Positions 23,224 to 33,624 of a DNA stretch of 64,000 nt are shown in pieces (the first letter of the stretch is position 1; every line of letters begins with the position of its first letter). Position numbers and translations under genes: made by a program. The notes under the pieces are model-generated. The model was not told the DNA's origin. It worked only from the letters and a program-made list of their open reading frames with translations, and searched no databases. Source of the stretch: Limnephilus marmoratus (taxonomy: Eukaryota; Arthropoda; Insecta; Trichoptera; Limnephilidae); contig OU862910.1 of assembly GCA_917880885.1 (NCBI GenBank), positions 22,208,710-22,272,709 of the forward strand, in the 5' to 3' direction.

Positions 23224-23969
23224 GATCTCAAGCAGTTTCCTCCACAAACTTAACAAGTGATGATACTCTATCAATAAGGAGTATGAGTGTTGACGAGACT
23301 CCGGATTATGACGGTCGAAATCAAGCTCCAAATGACCAGCAGTTTTACAAGTCCAAGAATTCCATCTCCGGATTAAAGAGTGACATTGCAGACTTGAAAC
23401 ACGACATGAGCGATCTGAAAAATGAAATAAACGATTGCAAAAATGACCTTAACGATCCCTTCCAGTCAATAATACGACCCGCAGCTAAAACTCCCGTGTT
23501 GACTCCGGGATCCCGAAATAGAATCAACCCTTTCTTAAATGAATGCATCGACGAAGGGTTATTTCAAAGTAATTACGTCCAACAGAACACCAAAAGCGAA
23601 AATTCAAAAAACTTAATCAACAATAATGATAAGTTTCCGCAGCAAGCTCAACAAGTAGCGGAATCAAAATTTGAAAACAAGTCAGACACATGGGTGGAGC
23701 CTCTCGGATGCTTGCCGGTGCAAAGCCAAATTATCACTTCCTCTAGTCAAACTAAAATAAATTTGGGAGTTTTGGCCGAGAAAGAAGTGCAGCCAGTGAC
23801 AAACGGTCAGACTTTGGGATACGATGATGATGCCATCACTTCTGATCAGTCCAATCCCGAGGGAACCGGTGAATCCAAGAACGATGGTTCCTCTGTGGGT
23901 TCCGGAGGTGGCTACGATTCGCCGTATGAGGGTACATCAGTTGTAAGAACACAGCTGCCTCCTGGAAAG
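23224..23969 (+). CDS. Khc-73: Khc-73 exon 16, longest exon (about 249 residues)
   Basis: Acceptor CTTGCAG, donor AAAG|GTAAAA, phase 1 to 0, 746 nt. It opens with SQAVSSTNLTSDDTLSIRS and MSVDETPD, a KIF13 tail motif, then carries four successive heptads (LKSDIAD, LKHDMSD, LKNEIND, CKNDLND at 23373-23456), a predicted short coiled coil. The rest is polar, probably disordered, ending in a Gly/Ser stretch (SVGSGGGYDSPYEG). Confidence 0.9.
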
Positions 23970-24853
23970 GTAAAATACATCTTGAGCACCTATACTGATT
24001 TAGTATTTTTTTCATGACATAGCCGAAAATCAGTTTGTGTGTCCCACTAAAAACTCTGGTATGATGTTTTTTGATATCATGGAATTTGAACAGCTATTTC
24101 TGTTTTAATTTTCTTGGTCAGCGTAAATCCTTCCAGCTCGCAACATCATTTCAATCATGAGTTATGAAACTTTGAATTACCCTAGTAACTAAGAAAAATA
24201 ATATTGTTTGTTTAATTTTTTTTAAATTTGCTGCATCTGAAACTGTTTCCGAATTACAGCTTCAGATGCATTTGGAAAAGGACTGTAAATACTTAAAGGA
24301 ATTGAAACGAAACGAAATGGTGTTTGCTGGAATTGGGTGATAATATGTGTAGGGAAATATAATGGATACAAGGAAGATGGACAACCAATCCCTTACCTCT
24401 GCGAAGGCGCACACAAAACAAATACAAATATAGTTTATGTAGTTCCACCAGCGAGGTAATTATCGTCATAACACAAATAAGTTTAAAACGATCTGGAACA
24501 AAAACCTTCTTTTAGTTCATAAACGATATTATGAACACAAACAACCAACAAAATGCTTCCAGTAGTTCCAAATCTTCTATTTTTTTTTTCAGAAACAAAA
24601 GCACTTGAATTCACTCATTGTCATTGTTCCATTTTCAAATTCTTTTCCACCAAGGTGATATGTTTAGGGAGGGTAGGTACTGAATAAATGACATCCCGGT
24701 AGGAACTATGCATATCATCATTTCAAAACCAAACAAAATTATTTTAAAAATTTGAAAAAAGAGTTCAGAATCTCGGGTTCAGGTGACTAGTAACTACTAG
24801 TTGTATTAAATTTTGATTGTTTTGGAGAATACAAAGTTGATTGTTATTTGAAG
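23970..24853. other. Khc-73 intron 16
   Basis: AT-rich intron without recognised features. Confidence 0.45.
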
Positions 24854-25037
24854 GTGGTTCGCCGACGAAAGGCTCCTGGTTCATCGAAGACCGTCCTGGC
24901 CAATAACAGAGCCTCCTTCCCCATGGCCAGGCCGCGAACCAGTGACTCCAAGGTAGCTCAAAAACTAGAACAGCAGATGACACATCTCAACATCAATAAT
25001 GATGTAGAATATTCTTCGCTGGAGAGGCTTGCTGATG
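24854..25037 (+). CDS. Khc-73: Khc-73 exon 17
   Basis: Acceptor TTGAAG (a weak, A-rich acceptor), donor GATG|GTGAGT, phase 0 to 1, 184 nt. Encodes a basic segment VVRRRKAPGSSKTVLANNR, then KVAQKLEQQMTHLNINNDV. Phase and the open frame link it to the CAP-Gly exon. Confidence 0.85.
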
Positions 25038-26599
25038 GTGAGTGGACTTTTAATCAATTAATCATTTTTTGCAACTGTCAAATATTTACTTTAGTCCTAA
25101 AGAATTAAAACACTTTATGATGAATAATTTTTAAAATGTATGGCTGTTGGCCATATGTTGTTGATAAACAGATAAAAAAATATATAATTTTATATTTCTG
25201 TGGATTGCAACAACACATCATTTATTTTATCGTACGTTCAGTCATCAACCAGAATTTTTGTGAAATTCTTTTATCTGTGCAAATTTTCTGGTGTCCATAT
25301 GCACAAAACTCATATAAAATAACAATTTTGTATAGAAAATTGACTGGATTTGTTAATCTAGTTACTATTTAGATTGGGATGTTTCAACAAAATTTAACAC
25401 TGTTACAAATCAAGGACCAGCCTAATTTTGAATTTTTGACATTTACTTAACAAGTGTCTGTTAACCGCCTTTTATCGAACCACCGATTGAAATTTTGATT
25501 GATTTTTTTTTTGATTCACTAGATTCTTATGTATCTTGAAGAGATGAATCATTTAAATTTACTGAATTTAAAGTTAATGTTCTTTATACAAATAGAACGG
25601 CGTCATATGCGCCTTGCAATTTTTACCTCATGTGGGTATTTGAAAATAGTACCTGGCTATTATAGACTTAGAGGTCATGTGTTTTGTCGGTAGGGAAAAA
25701 TTGTTATGTAAAAACCCTACGAAAATTGCATGTGTCGCTCTGCTCCACAAAGCAATTTGAATTTCGCCCAGTGGAAAATATATACATACGTGTGTGTTTG
25801 TGTTATGTTGGGAGTGGGAAGGAGTCGGTCATGTCCTTTTATTTGGAGCTCCTCCGCATTTGCCTTTGGGAATAAGGAAACCATGAAAAACCTTATCCGG
25901 GAGGAGTCGGCCGACAGTCAACATGAAACTGTGCGGCCTTCAGTGATTTCAGTGAATGAAATCCTGCATTGTGTGGCGAGGGGTGTGGGTGTCTGTTTTT
26001 ATGTGATAGATACTTTATGGGAATTTTTAGGATAAACTTACATATAAATAGATAAAATAAATATTATTATATAAATATATACATAGATATATAGACATAA
26101 GTTGGGGGGGGGGGGGGGTCTGGTAATTGGGAATACCTACCGATCGCTCAGTCATCCGCGTCTGATTCAGGGTTGTGCCAAATATGATTAAGGTCCATCA
26201 GGATATGTTTAGGTAGTCTGTGTTTGTACCTGAAAGGGAGATCGCTAGGTGCATTGTATTGACCGATTTCTTTGATGAGTTTATTTTTACTATGTTGAAG
26301 TGACTTGTAAAATCGGAGGAAATTTTGATTACATGTAAGTCTTGATCAACAGCTGATCAAACAATTTAAATGGGCAATTTAATGGTAATAATGTAATAAT
26401 GGCTGATTTATATAGCGTTGTTTTTGTGAAAAATCACCCCAAGCAATCTGACAACGGGTTTAATAGAACCACGCAATTGTCAAAAGTTCTAAATGGCAAT
26501 ATTCGTCAATTTGTGATGACACAATGTTAATTTTCCAAATATAGCTGTGTCTTTAAAACACCTCAACCTTACTCTAATACTCATGTATGTGTTTTTCAG
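25038..26599. other. Khc-73 intron 17
   Basis: AT-rich. Contains a poly-G run at 26103-26118 and nothing else I can name. No exon is needed between the phase 1 ends of exons 17 and 18. Confidence 0.5.
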
Positions 26600-26776
26600 A
26601 GGATATCTCGGAGATGAGCAGCTCTCGCTCGGAGGTGTGGGATGTGCCCGAGTGGCTGGTGCTGGGCGAGAGCGTGCACATCCGGCTGACGAGCAGCACG
26701 GGCGTGGTGGCCTACCTGGGCCCCGCGCACTTCGCCCCTGGCACATGGGTGGGCGTCGAACTGGACACACCCACTG
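26600..26776 (+). CDS. Khc-73: Khc-73 exon 18, first half of CAP-Gly domain
   Basis: Acceptor TTTTTCAG, donor ACTG|GTGAGG, phase 1 to 1, 177 nt. Encodes DVPEWLVLGESVHIRL, then VAYLGPAHFAPGTWVGVELD, the N-terminal half of a CAP-Gly microtubule-tip binding domain. The intron falls inside the GKNDG motif (TG|KNDG). Confidence 0.96.
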
Positions 26777-26846
26777 GTGAGGCCATATACCTTCCTTAAC
26801 CCAAACCAGAGGGCAACAGATGTTACCTGGCTAAGAAGCAGTAGAG

Positions 26847-27530
26847 ATAATCTTACCACACCCAAGATAACCTTCCCGTACCCAATGTAACTTTCCCATA
26901 CCCAAGATAACCTTCCCACATCTAAGATATACTTCCCCTATCCACGATAACCTTCCCATACCCACAATAACCTTCTCATACCCAAGATAACCTTCCCACA
27001 CCCAAGATAAAAAGGTTTTTACACTGGTTTTGCAAATAAATTAATAAAATAATTTACCCATATCCTAGTTAACCTTCCCACACCCAAGATAACCTTCCCA
27101 TAACCAAGATAACCTTCCCACACCCAAGATAATTTTACCATACCCAAGATAACCTTCCCACACCCAATATAAGATGGTTTTAACATTTTTTTTGCAAATA
27201 AATTAAATAATTCCCATATCCAAGATAACCTTCCCACACCCAAGATAACTTTCCCACGGTTCCATGCCAACTCAGAATGAAACCAACTCAGAAACACCTT
27301 ATTAAAAGCCATGAAAAAACAATTTTAAAATAGCCGGTAACCCTAACCTAACTTAACCAATTTTTTATATTTTTTTATCATCCACTCTTAATGCCCTTTC
27401 TGAGGTGTTTCCGAGTTGGTTTCATTCTGAATTGGCCGGTCACCTCTTCTGACACCCAAGACAACCTTCTCATATTCAAGGTAACCTTCCCACACCCAAG
27501 ATAATCTTCCCATACCCAAGATCACAACTA
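26847..27530 (+). repeat. About 20-bp tandem repeat, interrupted by a MITE
   Basis: CCCAAGATAACCTTCCCACA-like units run from 26847 to about 27256 and again 27458-27525 in intron 18, between the two CAP-Gly exons. Two interior stretches (27010-27060, 27170-27215) share a TTTTTGCAAATAAATTAA segment, so a larger unit of about 160 bp is superimposed. Confidence 0.85.
27266..27437. mobile_element. Small inverted-repeat element inside the 20-bp array
   Basis: About 35-bp inverted ends: CCAACTCAGAATGAAACCAA at left matches the reverse complement of TTGGTTTCATTCTGAATTGG at right. The tandem array resumes after it, so it inserted into the array. No coding. Confidence 0.65.
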
Positions 27531-27619
27531 TCGGTTACATTGCATTTGAGACACGATTATTAAATTTCAAATATTTAAATGCTTACTAAATGTCCTAATT
27601 AATATGACTATTTTCTTAG

Positions 27620-27787
27620 GCAAGAATGACGGCACCGTCCAAGGCGAGCGTTACTTCTCGTGCAAGCCGCGCCACGGCCTGTTTGTGCGTCCCGACAAGC
27701 TGGCGCAGGACCGGCGCGGCCGCGCACTCCGCCAGCAACGCCCCCTGGCCCCCGAGCCCACCGGTATGAAGAGGGCCACCAGCCGAG
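27620..27787 (+). CDS. Khc-73: Khc-73 exon 19, second half of CAP-Gly domain
   Basis: Acceptor TTCTTAG, donor CGAG|GTCAGT, phase 1 to 1, 168 nt. Encodes KNDGTVQGERYFSCKPRHGL then FVRPDKL, completing the domain with all key residues, and an Arg-rich tail. A second possible donor (ACCG|GTATGA, near 27764) would also keep phase 1, so an alternative 3' end of this exon is possible. Confidence 0.95.
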
Positions 27788-27859
27788 GTCAGTCTTATCA
27801 CACACTACATATACGGTTTAGGCAAAACAGAACATTGAAGAAAAGATAATAGAAAACAA

Positions 27860-27920
27860 ATACAAACCTAACCCAACCTAAATCATACTAACCTAACCTA
27901 ATCTAAACTAACCAAACCTA
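27860..27920 (+). repeat. Degenerate CCTAA (TTAGG-like) run
   Basis: Repeats of CCTAACC/AACCTAA interspersed with variants. TTAGG is the insect telomere unit, but short degenerate runs also occur internally by chance or slippage. Confidence 0.4.
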
Positions 27921-28353
27921 TCATTTCGACGGTCCTGAAGAACAACGTCGGATGTGCGATTTTGTAGTTTTGCAGTAGAGCTGTTTAAAGTTTCGTTCCT
28001 GCATTTTTACTGTTTTTGAGATCAAGAATATATTTCTTGATCTTTTGCCTCTCATTTAATTTCATTAACCTGCGAGCACTTGCACTATGAGCATTTCCCT
28101 CACAGTGAATTTAAAATTTGCGCCATACCGCGTTCGCCCAATAGCTGAGGTTTATACATCCCCCGTCCCGTGCATAACGTTTTTTTTGTCTTAGTGTGTA
28201 CCAGTCGCTCAGTAGAGGTGGTTTGTTCGGCCGGGTCCCATCGAGAGGCTTGTCACTCGCGCGATGAGCAAAATGCCGCACGAGTTAGTTAAAAGTGTCA
28301 TTTTAGTTCCTATATTTGTTGTTAAAATATTTAAGTATAACAAATGTTATATA

Positions 28354-29297
28354 CAGGGTGTCCGCTGGCAGATTTTACACTTTGAACTGAGCTCACAGCG
28401 CGAAGGAAGGCGGCAGCGGGGGGTGCGGGGTGTCACTCAACGCGCAAGTGTTGCGGGTTTTTTAGTAGCCATGAGTCAGTGGACTTTTGCGGTTGAGGCG
28501 TCTTTTACGAACAATTATTCGATCTATGTGGCGAAGCGTCAACTTTTTTCTCACTTTGGTTTCCAACGATTGAAGGATGGCCCGTCGAACCAATTGATGG
28601 GTACAGAAATTTAAGGTGGGTACAGAAATTTAGAGAATTCGGAAATGAACCTCGTCCTGGATCTTCAACGACTGTAACTACTCCTGAAAATGCAGAACTT
28701 ATGAGAGGGGAAATTTAACAAAATCCTTTTTTTCGGTAGAGGTGAAACCGAAACGCACAACGCTACCGCGCGATGCTGGTCAATTTTTTTATACCGGAGC
28801 TACATCGTCATGTTGGTTACAATAACAGAACCCATTTTAAGCAGGATTGGGCCATGGGCGCCACGGCACACACCGCTAGGGACTAAATGACTAAAGTGAG
28901 AGAGCTTTTTCTTGGAAAATTGATTAGTCGCTTCGGCAACATAGCCTGATCCCCTAGATTACCCGATCTGACCCCTTGCGACTTTATCTTGTAGGGATAT
29001 CTCAAATCTCGCGTATACAGCAATTCGTCATCAACAATAGAGGCCCTACAAGAAAATATCCGACGAGAGATTGCAGCTATCAGTCCAGAACTTTGCAAGC
29101 GAGAACATGAAGGAAAGATTGTAAAAATGTTTGCGGCTAGAAGGACGCCATTTGAGTGGAGATATTTTTAAAAACTAAAATCCGCTTTATGCTTATGTGA
29201 GATAATAAATATATAACTTTCATTGTATTGATATTTTTATATTATTTTATTTTATTTTATTTTTACGGCAGTGTAAAATCTGCCGGAGGGCACCCTG
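28354..29297 (+). mobile_element. mariner-like element, degenerate, with TA target duplication
   Basis: Inverted ends of about 27 bp (CAGGGTG..GGCAGATTTTACAC) flanked by TA (28352-28353, 29298-29299). Plus-strand relics: MSQWTFAVEASFTNNYSIYV (helix-turn-helix start, 28471 on) and LTPCDFILWGYLKSRVYSNS near 28970-29030, the third catalytic Asp region. Several stops and frameshifts; inactive. In Khc-73 intron 19. Confidence 0.88.
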
Positions 29298-29329
29298 TAT
29301 TAAAAATAAATATTTGATTTGATTTTTGA

Positions 29330-29660
29330 AGATCATGTAACGCGCCGTAACGTTTTTCCGTACCCCCCCCCCCCCCCGTAAAAGTTACGTAACGCCCAAG
29401 TGACAATTTTTACCTGAAAGTCACAATTAAGTTGCGCAAAGTACTGGAAAGTCGCTTAAGTACCTTTTTTCTGGTTTTAATCGCGTTTGCGGTAATAAAC
29501 AAAACAAGAGATTTCGAGAATGAAAAAGGATTGCCCACTTGGAAGATTTTAATTCCCTAGTTTTTTTATCTAAATAAAGAAAAACATTTTTGTTGTTCGA
29601 ACCCCCCCTCCCTCCCCTCGTAACGCACAGTAACGTTTCACAAGACCCCCCCCCCAACAT
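29330..29660. mobile_element. Poly-C/G MITE family D, copy 1
   Basis: Contains TAACGCGCCGTAACGTTTT, a run of C, then GTTACGTAACGCCCAAGTGA and TTAATCGCGTTTGCGGTAAT. The same sequence recurs inverted at 43675-43925. A second C run and GTAACGCACAGTAACGTTT follow. No coding; copy 2 gives the better left end. Confidence 0.6.
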
Positions 29661-30323
29661 ATACGCGAGTGCTCGCGAGAGTTTAGGCGCCAGTGCTCGC
29701 GGGTTAAAAATTCTGAAAATACAGCTTTTAAATCATTAAAACGGAAATTAAAATAAGTTAACAGGATGATTTTCAATTTTTAGCAGATCTTTAGGACCGT
29801 CGAATGATGTTCTGTTTTGTCACTGTCCTGTTTTATCCGGTTAGGTTACTATCATCCTACACTAATTACGTTATCCAATACCATTGGTAGAGATTTCATC
29901 ATTTTGTATATTTGTTGTCAGGTGCTGAAAATTATTTCTATCTCTGATTTCGTTCTCAATTAAAGAAATCATTTTCAATTCACCAGCTTTGTCGTGCCAC
30001 CAAATTACGTAGTAATATTGTTTCCTTCAAGCATGTTGAGAGATTGATGAGCCGAAAGCTACAAAAATTTTGGGTCAAGTCCTAAGAGCTACCTGTAGGT
30101 CCTGGCAGAACATCTTAACTGCTGGTAACCATTTGACACAATAGATCATCATTCAAAACTTTCAACCACTTTTTCTAGATGTAAAGTTTTCAGAACCGGT
30201 CTAACAAAAGAATTACTTCCTGGTGCTTGCCAATGTTTACATGCTCACTAGAGACACTGTGTTTTCTATACGTACACTCTTCAAATTATGAAATGTAACT
30301 ATCTATGAATTTATTGTTCCCAG
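29661..30323. other. Khc-73 intron 19, remainder
   Basis: AT-rich with CTCGCGAG palindromes near 29665-29700; nothing else recognised. Confidence 0.4.
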
Positions 30324-30412
30324 GAGAAGGACTATCCACCCTTCACAGGTCCCGGAGTCGAGGAGATAGCATCAACGCTGTGGGAACTCGTACCGCTTCC
30401 AGGAATAAGTGA
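30324..30412 (+). CDS. Khc-73: Khc-73 exon 20, terminal coding exon
   Basis: Acceptor GTTCCCAG, phase 1, ends at TGA 30410-30412. Encodes EGLSTLHRSRSRGDSINAVG then TRTASRNK, a basic Arg/Ser tail. The total over the 20 exons is a whole number of codons, which supports the chain. Confidence 0.88.
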
Positions 30413-31416
30413 ATCCTGGCAAAAGGATTCCCGCACATGTTCAGACCTTCACACAATGACATTATCACGAGTCACCACCACCTTTAGATGCTGACCAAAC
30501 TTGACATTAAACATTCATTATTGCTCTTAGCAAAATACTTTCATTCTGGCATCAATTATTTTGCGTAAATGGGAAGCAATACCATTTCACTGAATAGATT
30601 GGGTCGTTAGATCGGATGCGTTGTTGATTTTTTCAAAGGAGATTATATCAATTGATTTGCATTACGTTTTGACTTTTCGTTTTTAATTTGTTTGTAGATC
30701 CTTTATTATGATTTAAAATCAATTATTTTTAATGCAGGTTTGTTATTTTAAATGATTTTTATCAATTATTGTAAATATTTCATTTTATCTTTAAGTGCTT
30801 TATGTGATTTTATTATTTGTTTAATTCTTTCAACGAAATATTTTAACTTTATTTATGGGAAGTTTTTGAAAATGTTTTAAAATAAGTGCTCAAGTAGACA
30901 TTCCGACTTTGTTCATTAAGTATCTCGCATTCCACAAAGTAGGTCCAATGAATAATTTTTTTTATTCACAAAACTAGTGACAAATATATATTTAATAAAT
31001 GTGAGTATGTAGAGCAATATATTTCCAGTATGAATATTTCTATTTATGATTTTATTTCAATAATAACCAATTAATGTTTAACCACAAACAAATACTTGAC
31101 TTGAAGTCAACTGCCAACTGTATAATTACCAATTTTCTATGTATCCAAAACATGTCACATTTTTATAAATATGTATCATATTTATATGATTCTTTGTATT
31201 GACTGTTTTAGATGAATGCTACCATAACATGTTTTTGAGCAGATTTTTTTTTATGTGACTAGAAAATTATTTCATCGCTTATGTCTGTGATTTTGACTTG
31301 CATAATGTTAAGTTTTTATTTGATTTTAAAACCTGTGTGAATATTATGCTTTTGCTTATTTTGTATAAATGGTTTTACCTGATTTATATTAAATTTTGAA
31401 ACTCCTATATCAAAAT

Positions 31417-31422
31417 AATAAA
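31417..31422 (+). terminator. Poly(A) signal AATAAA, first
   Basis: Canonical hexamer about 1 kb after the stop codon of the kinesin gene, in the sense strand. Confidence 0.6.
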
Positions 31423-31466
31423 GCAATACTGTAGATTTATGGATTCCTTCTTGCCGTATAAATGCA

Positions 31467-31472
31467 AATAAA
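31467..31472 (+). terminator. Poly(A) signal AATAAA, second
   Basis: A second hexamer 50 nt further on, followed at about 31523-31537 by a TGTGTGTGTT GT-rich element typical of cleavage sites. This pair is the best candidate for the transcript end. Confidence 0.65.
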
Positions 31473-31500
31473 AATGTAAAAAAGTGTAAAGAGATGAAAT

Positions 31501-33098
31501 ATAAAAGGTTGCTAATTATTGTCCGGTGTGTGTGTTTAAGTACTGCTTGTATTATTAGGTTTTTGGTGCTTTTATCATACCTTTTGTTAAACTAGGAATA
31601 CGCTGATTTCTGACTTCAATGGCCAAAAGCAACTATGGACCACTTTAATGACCCCCATAAATCCTGCTGACTATTTTAATTTGGTAATTATTACGGATTT
31701 GTTGCGCACAGCTAAGTGAATAATAGCAACATTGTGATAGAATTGAGATATAAATGTATTAATACTTACATTATTACATGTACTTGAAGTAAGATTACCT
31801 TTGCATTTTGAATAGATATTTGCTATTGCCCAATGCCCATAAGCTCCTTGCCTTCTCCTGATTTGCCCAACTCTATTGGAAAGTCCCGTCTACGTCACGT
31901 CACGTCGCGTCACTCGCCACTACCGCCACAAGGCGTACGTGGTGACGGTATTCCTGTTTCGCCCATTCGAGAGATGTATTTACACTTTTTATACAAATAT
32001 TCTATTTGGATGATTTACCCGACTGAGCTAAAGAGATAAATCCTTGTAAGTGTGACTGTTGAGCAAACAGCTTAGTTCTATAACCTCGTTCTATCCAAAC
32101 GATAGAATATTGTCCTTTAGTTGTAAAACAATTGTATTTGTTTAATAAGTCCATTCAACCCTTCGTCCTTAAAATCATCTGTATTATTCTAAGGTTATGG
32201 GAATTTATATTAATAATTATATCAAATATACAGCAATGTTTCCTTTGTGAGTGAAATCTTATAAACAAATAATATTAAAATATGATATTTTATGTCATCT
32301 AAGATTACACTTTTGAAAATATATTTGAGTAAAAATTGTCTTGAATAATTCCCATCTGAATATTTTTCCATCCAATCTTACAATAATTTTTCATTCATGA
32401 TGTGTATGACATAATTTAAAAGTAATCTTGATTATATAGAAAATAGCGTGTATTATTGAATACCTGTGGAGCTAAAGTAATAATAGGTAATAATAATAAT
32501 ATTGCATATTTTGTCCAAGATCGATATGTAGTTAACTTTGGTACCCACGCTTACATTTATTATATGCACTCTCGCATAAGTATTCATTATAATGTAAAAA
32601 TAATAAAAATTACTTCTCTAGGTGAATGCTTATCGGGTGATTTGCGGCCAACTTTTATCTCACTATTAATACATATTAGTCAATTTGGGTCTTTATTTCT
32701 TCATAACTTTAGTAGATGGTAACTAACACCAGTGTACTTTATCATTATGCCCCTCAGTTTCAATAAATACAACTCATTCTTAGGCAGTGATGTGAATAGC
32801 TAGTCTAAATGTTTATTAACAATTTTGAGGTTTTAGCGGTATGTATTTTCTTAGTATAGACACATAAACAGTATCCCTAAAAAGATGTTTCAATTAATTA
32901 AACCATCGGCTGCATTGCTCAATCATTTAATTGTTTGATTCCATTGCTGCCCAATACATGAATGTTATTGTTGTGAATTTATTAATTTCATTTATGATAT
33001 TTGGCAGTTAGGGTGTTGTGATATGAATTGTTAAGTTTGAAGGAGCAGTGTGCCAACTGACGCATGCTTTGGTTACATACAGTTATTGTTACCGCACT
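31501..33098. other. Intergenic, no recognised gene
   Basis: AT-rich. A GC-richer patch at 31830-31960 holds repeated ACGTCAC words (CGTCACGTCACGTCGCGTCA), resembling CRE-type sites, but no promoter context is visible. Confidence 0.5.
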
Positions 33099-33102
33099 TT
33101 AA

Positions 33103-33620
33103 CCGGTCACAGGCCATGCCATTTCGCGGAAATTCGCGAAACTTCCCAAAAAAACACTAAAAAAGCACCACTTTGAACTTTGAATTGAATGTTTTGTTGA
33201 TTAATTTTGAGCTATTGTATATTTTATTGACTGAAAAACGTTCACAACACAATAAACTATCTACCAAAACAACATTATTTGCATTTATTACGTAAATTAA
33301 TAGGTTTTACGATGTTTTATTCGCGATACACTCATTTATTGTGACCGTTAAATTTGCAGCAATTTATGACAGCGCATTGTCATGGATGAAATCGTTTTAA
33401 AAATATTCCAGGGTGACTAGGTGAATGAAACTTTTAGCACCACCTAGAGTAATGATGGCGCAAGCGATTCTGATACTGTTCTTCATACAAATTATGTACA
33501 TAGAAGGGCCAAAATCGCAGACCAAAAGTTTTTCGTCGACAATATTATTCAAATATGCGAATTATTTTCTCGCGCATGCGCATATGACGCGCGCGCCGGC
33601 GCGTCTCCGGCCTGTGACCA
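33103..33620. mobile_element. TTAA-flanked MITE (piggyBac-like ends)
   Basis: Inverted ends CCGGTCACAGGCC and GGCCTGTGACCAG are flanked by TTAA on both sides (33099-33102, 33621-33624), the piggyBac-type target. 518 bp without coding. Related in its interior to 21265-21636. Confidence 0.8.
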
Positions 33621-33624
33621 GTTA

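Larger units (their letters stand above)
607..31500 (+). other. Khc-73: Kinesin-73 / KIF13-type kinesin-3 gene, 3' two-thirds (20 exons)
   Basis: The gene encodes a plus-end directed kinesin-3 motor that moves vesicles along microtubules. KIF13 (GAKIN) proteins bind Dlg-type MAGUKs through the stalk, and fly Khc-73 links Dlg to spindle orientation. Seen here: 20 exons join in phase to 3600 nt (1199 residues plus TGA). In order the visible protein has the KIF1/KIF13 stalk segment (VELSRVAG), the DUF3694-like region (about residues 40-460; FVFCQYSFW, EGALSIEVWGHR, LDSYQEEDL, ERNAVLVPSPGSPIPGAP, SILPKEHG, NERVYLILKTTV), conserved GVTYEVVSNIPKA and YTRGV segments, a long low-complexity tail, an SSGYGSQAVS patch, and a C-terminal CAP-Gly domain at about 1077-1145. 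Motor, FHA and promoter lie off the left edge. The CAP-Gly tail separates it from KIF1. The alternative, KIF13A, lacks CAP-Gly. The end is set at the poly(A) signals. Confidence 0.95.
30413..31500 (+). other. Khc-73: Khc-73 3' untranslated region
   Basis: AT-rich sequence follows the stop codon without splice signals or repeats until two poly(A) signals and a GT-rich stretch. The exact cleavage site is not visible. I infer a UTR of about 1.1 kb; a longer form cannot be excluded. Confidence 0.65.

Noticed and set aside
27860..27920. Interstitial telomere
   Set aside because: CCTAA units are few and irregular; not enough for a telomeric array.
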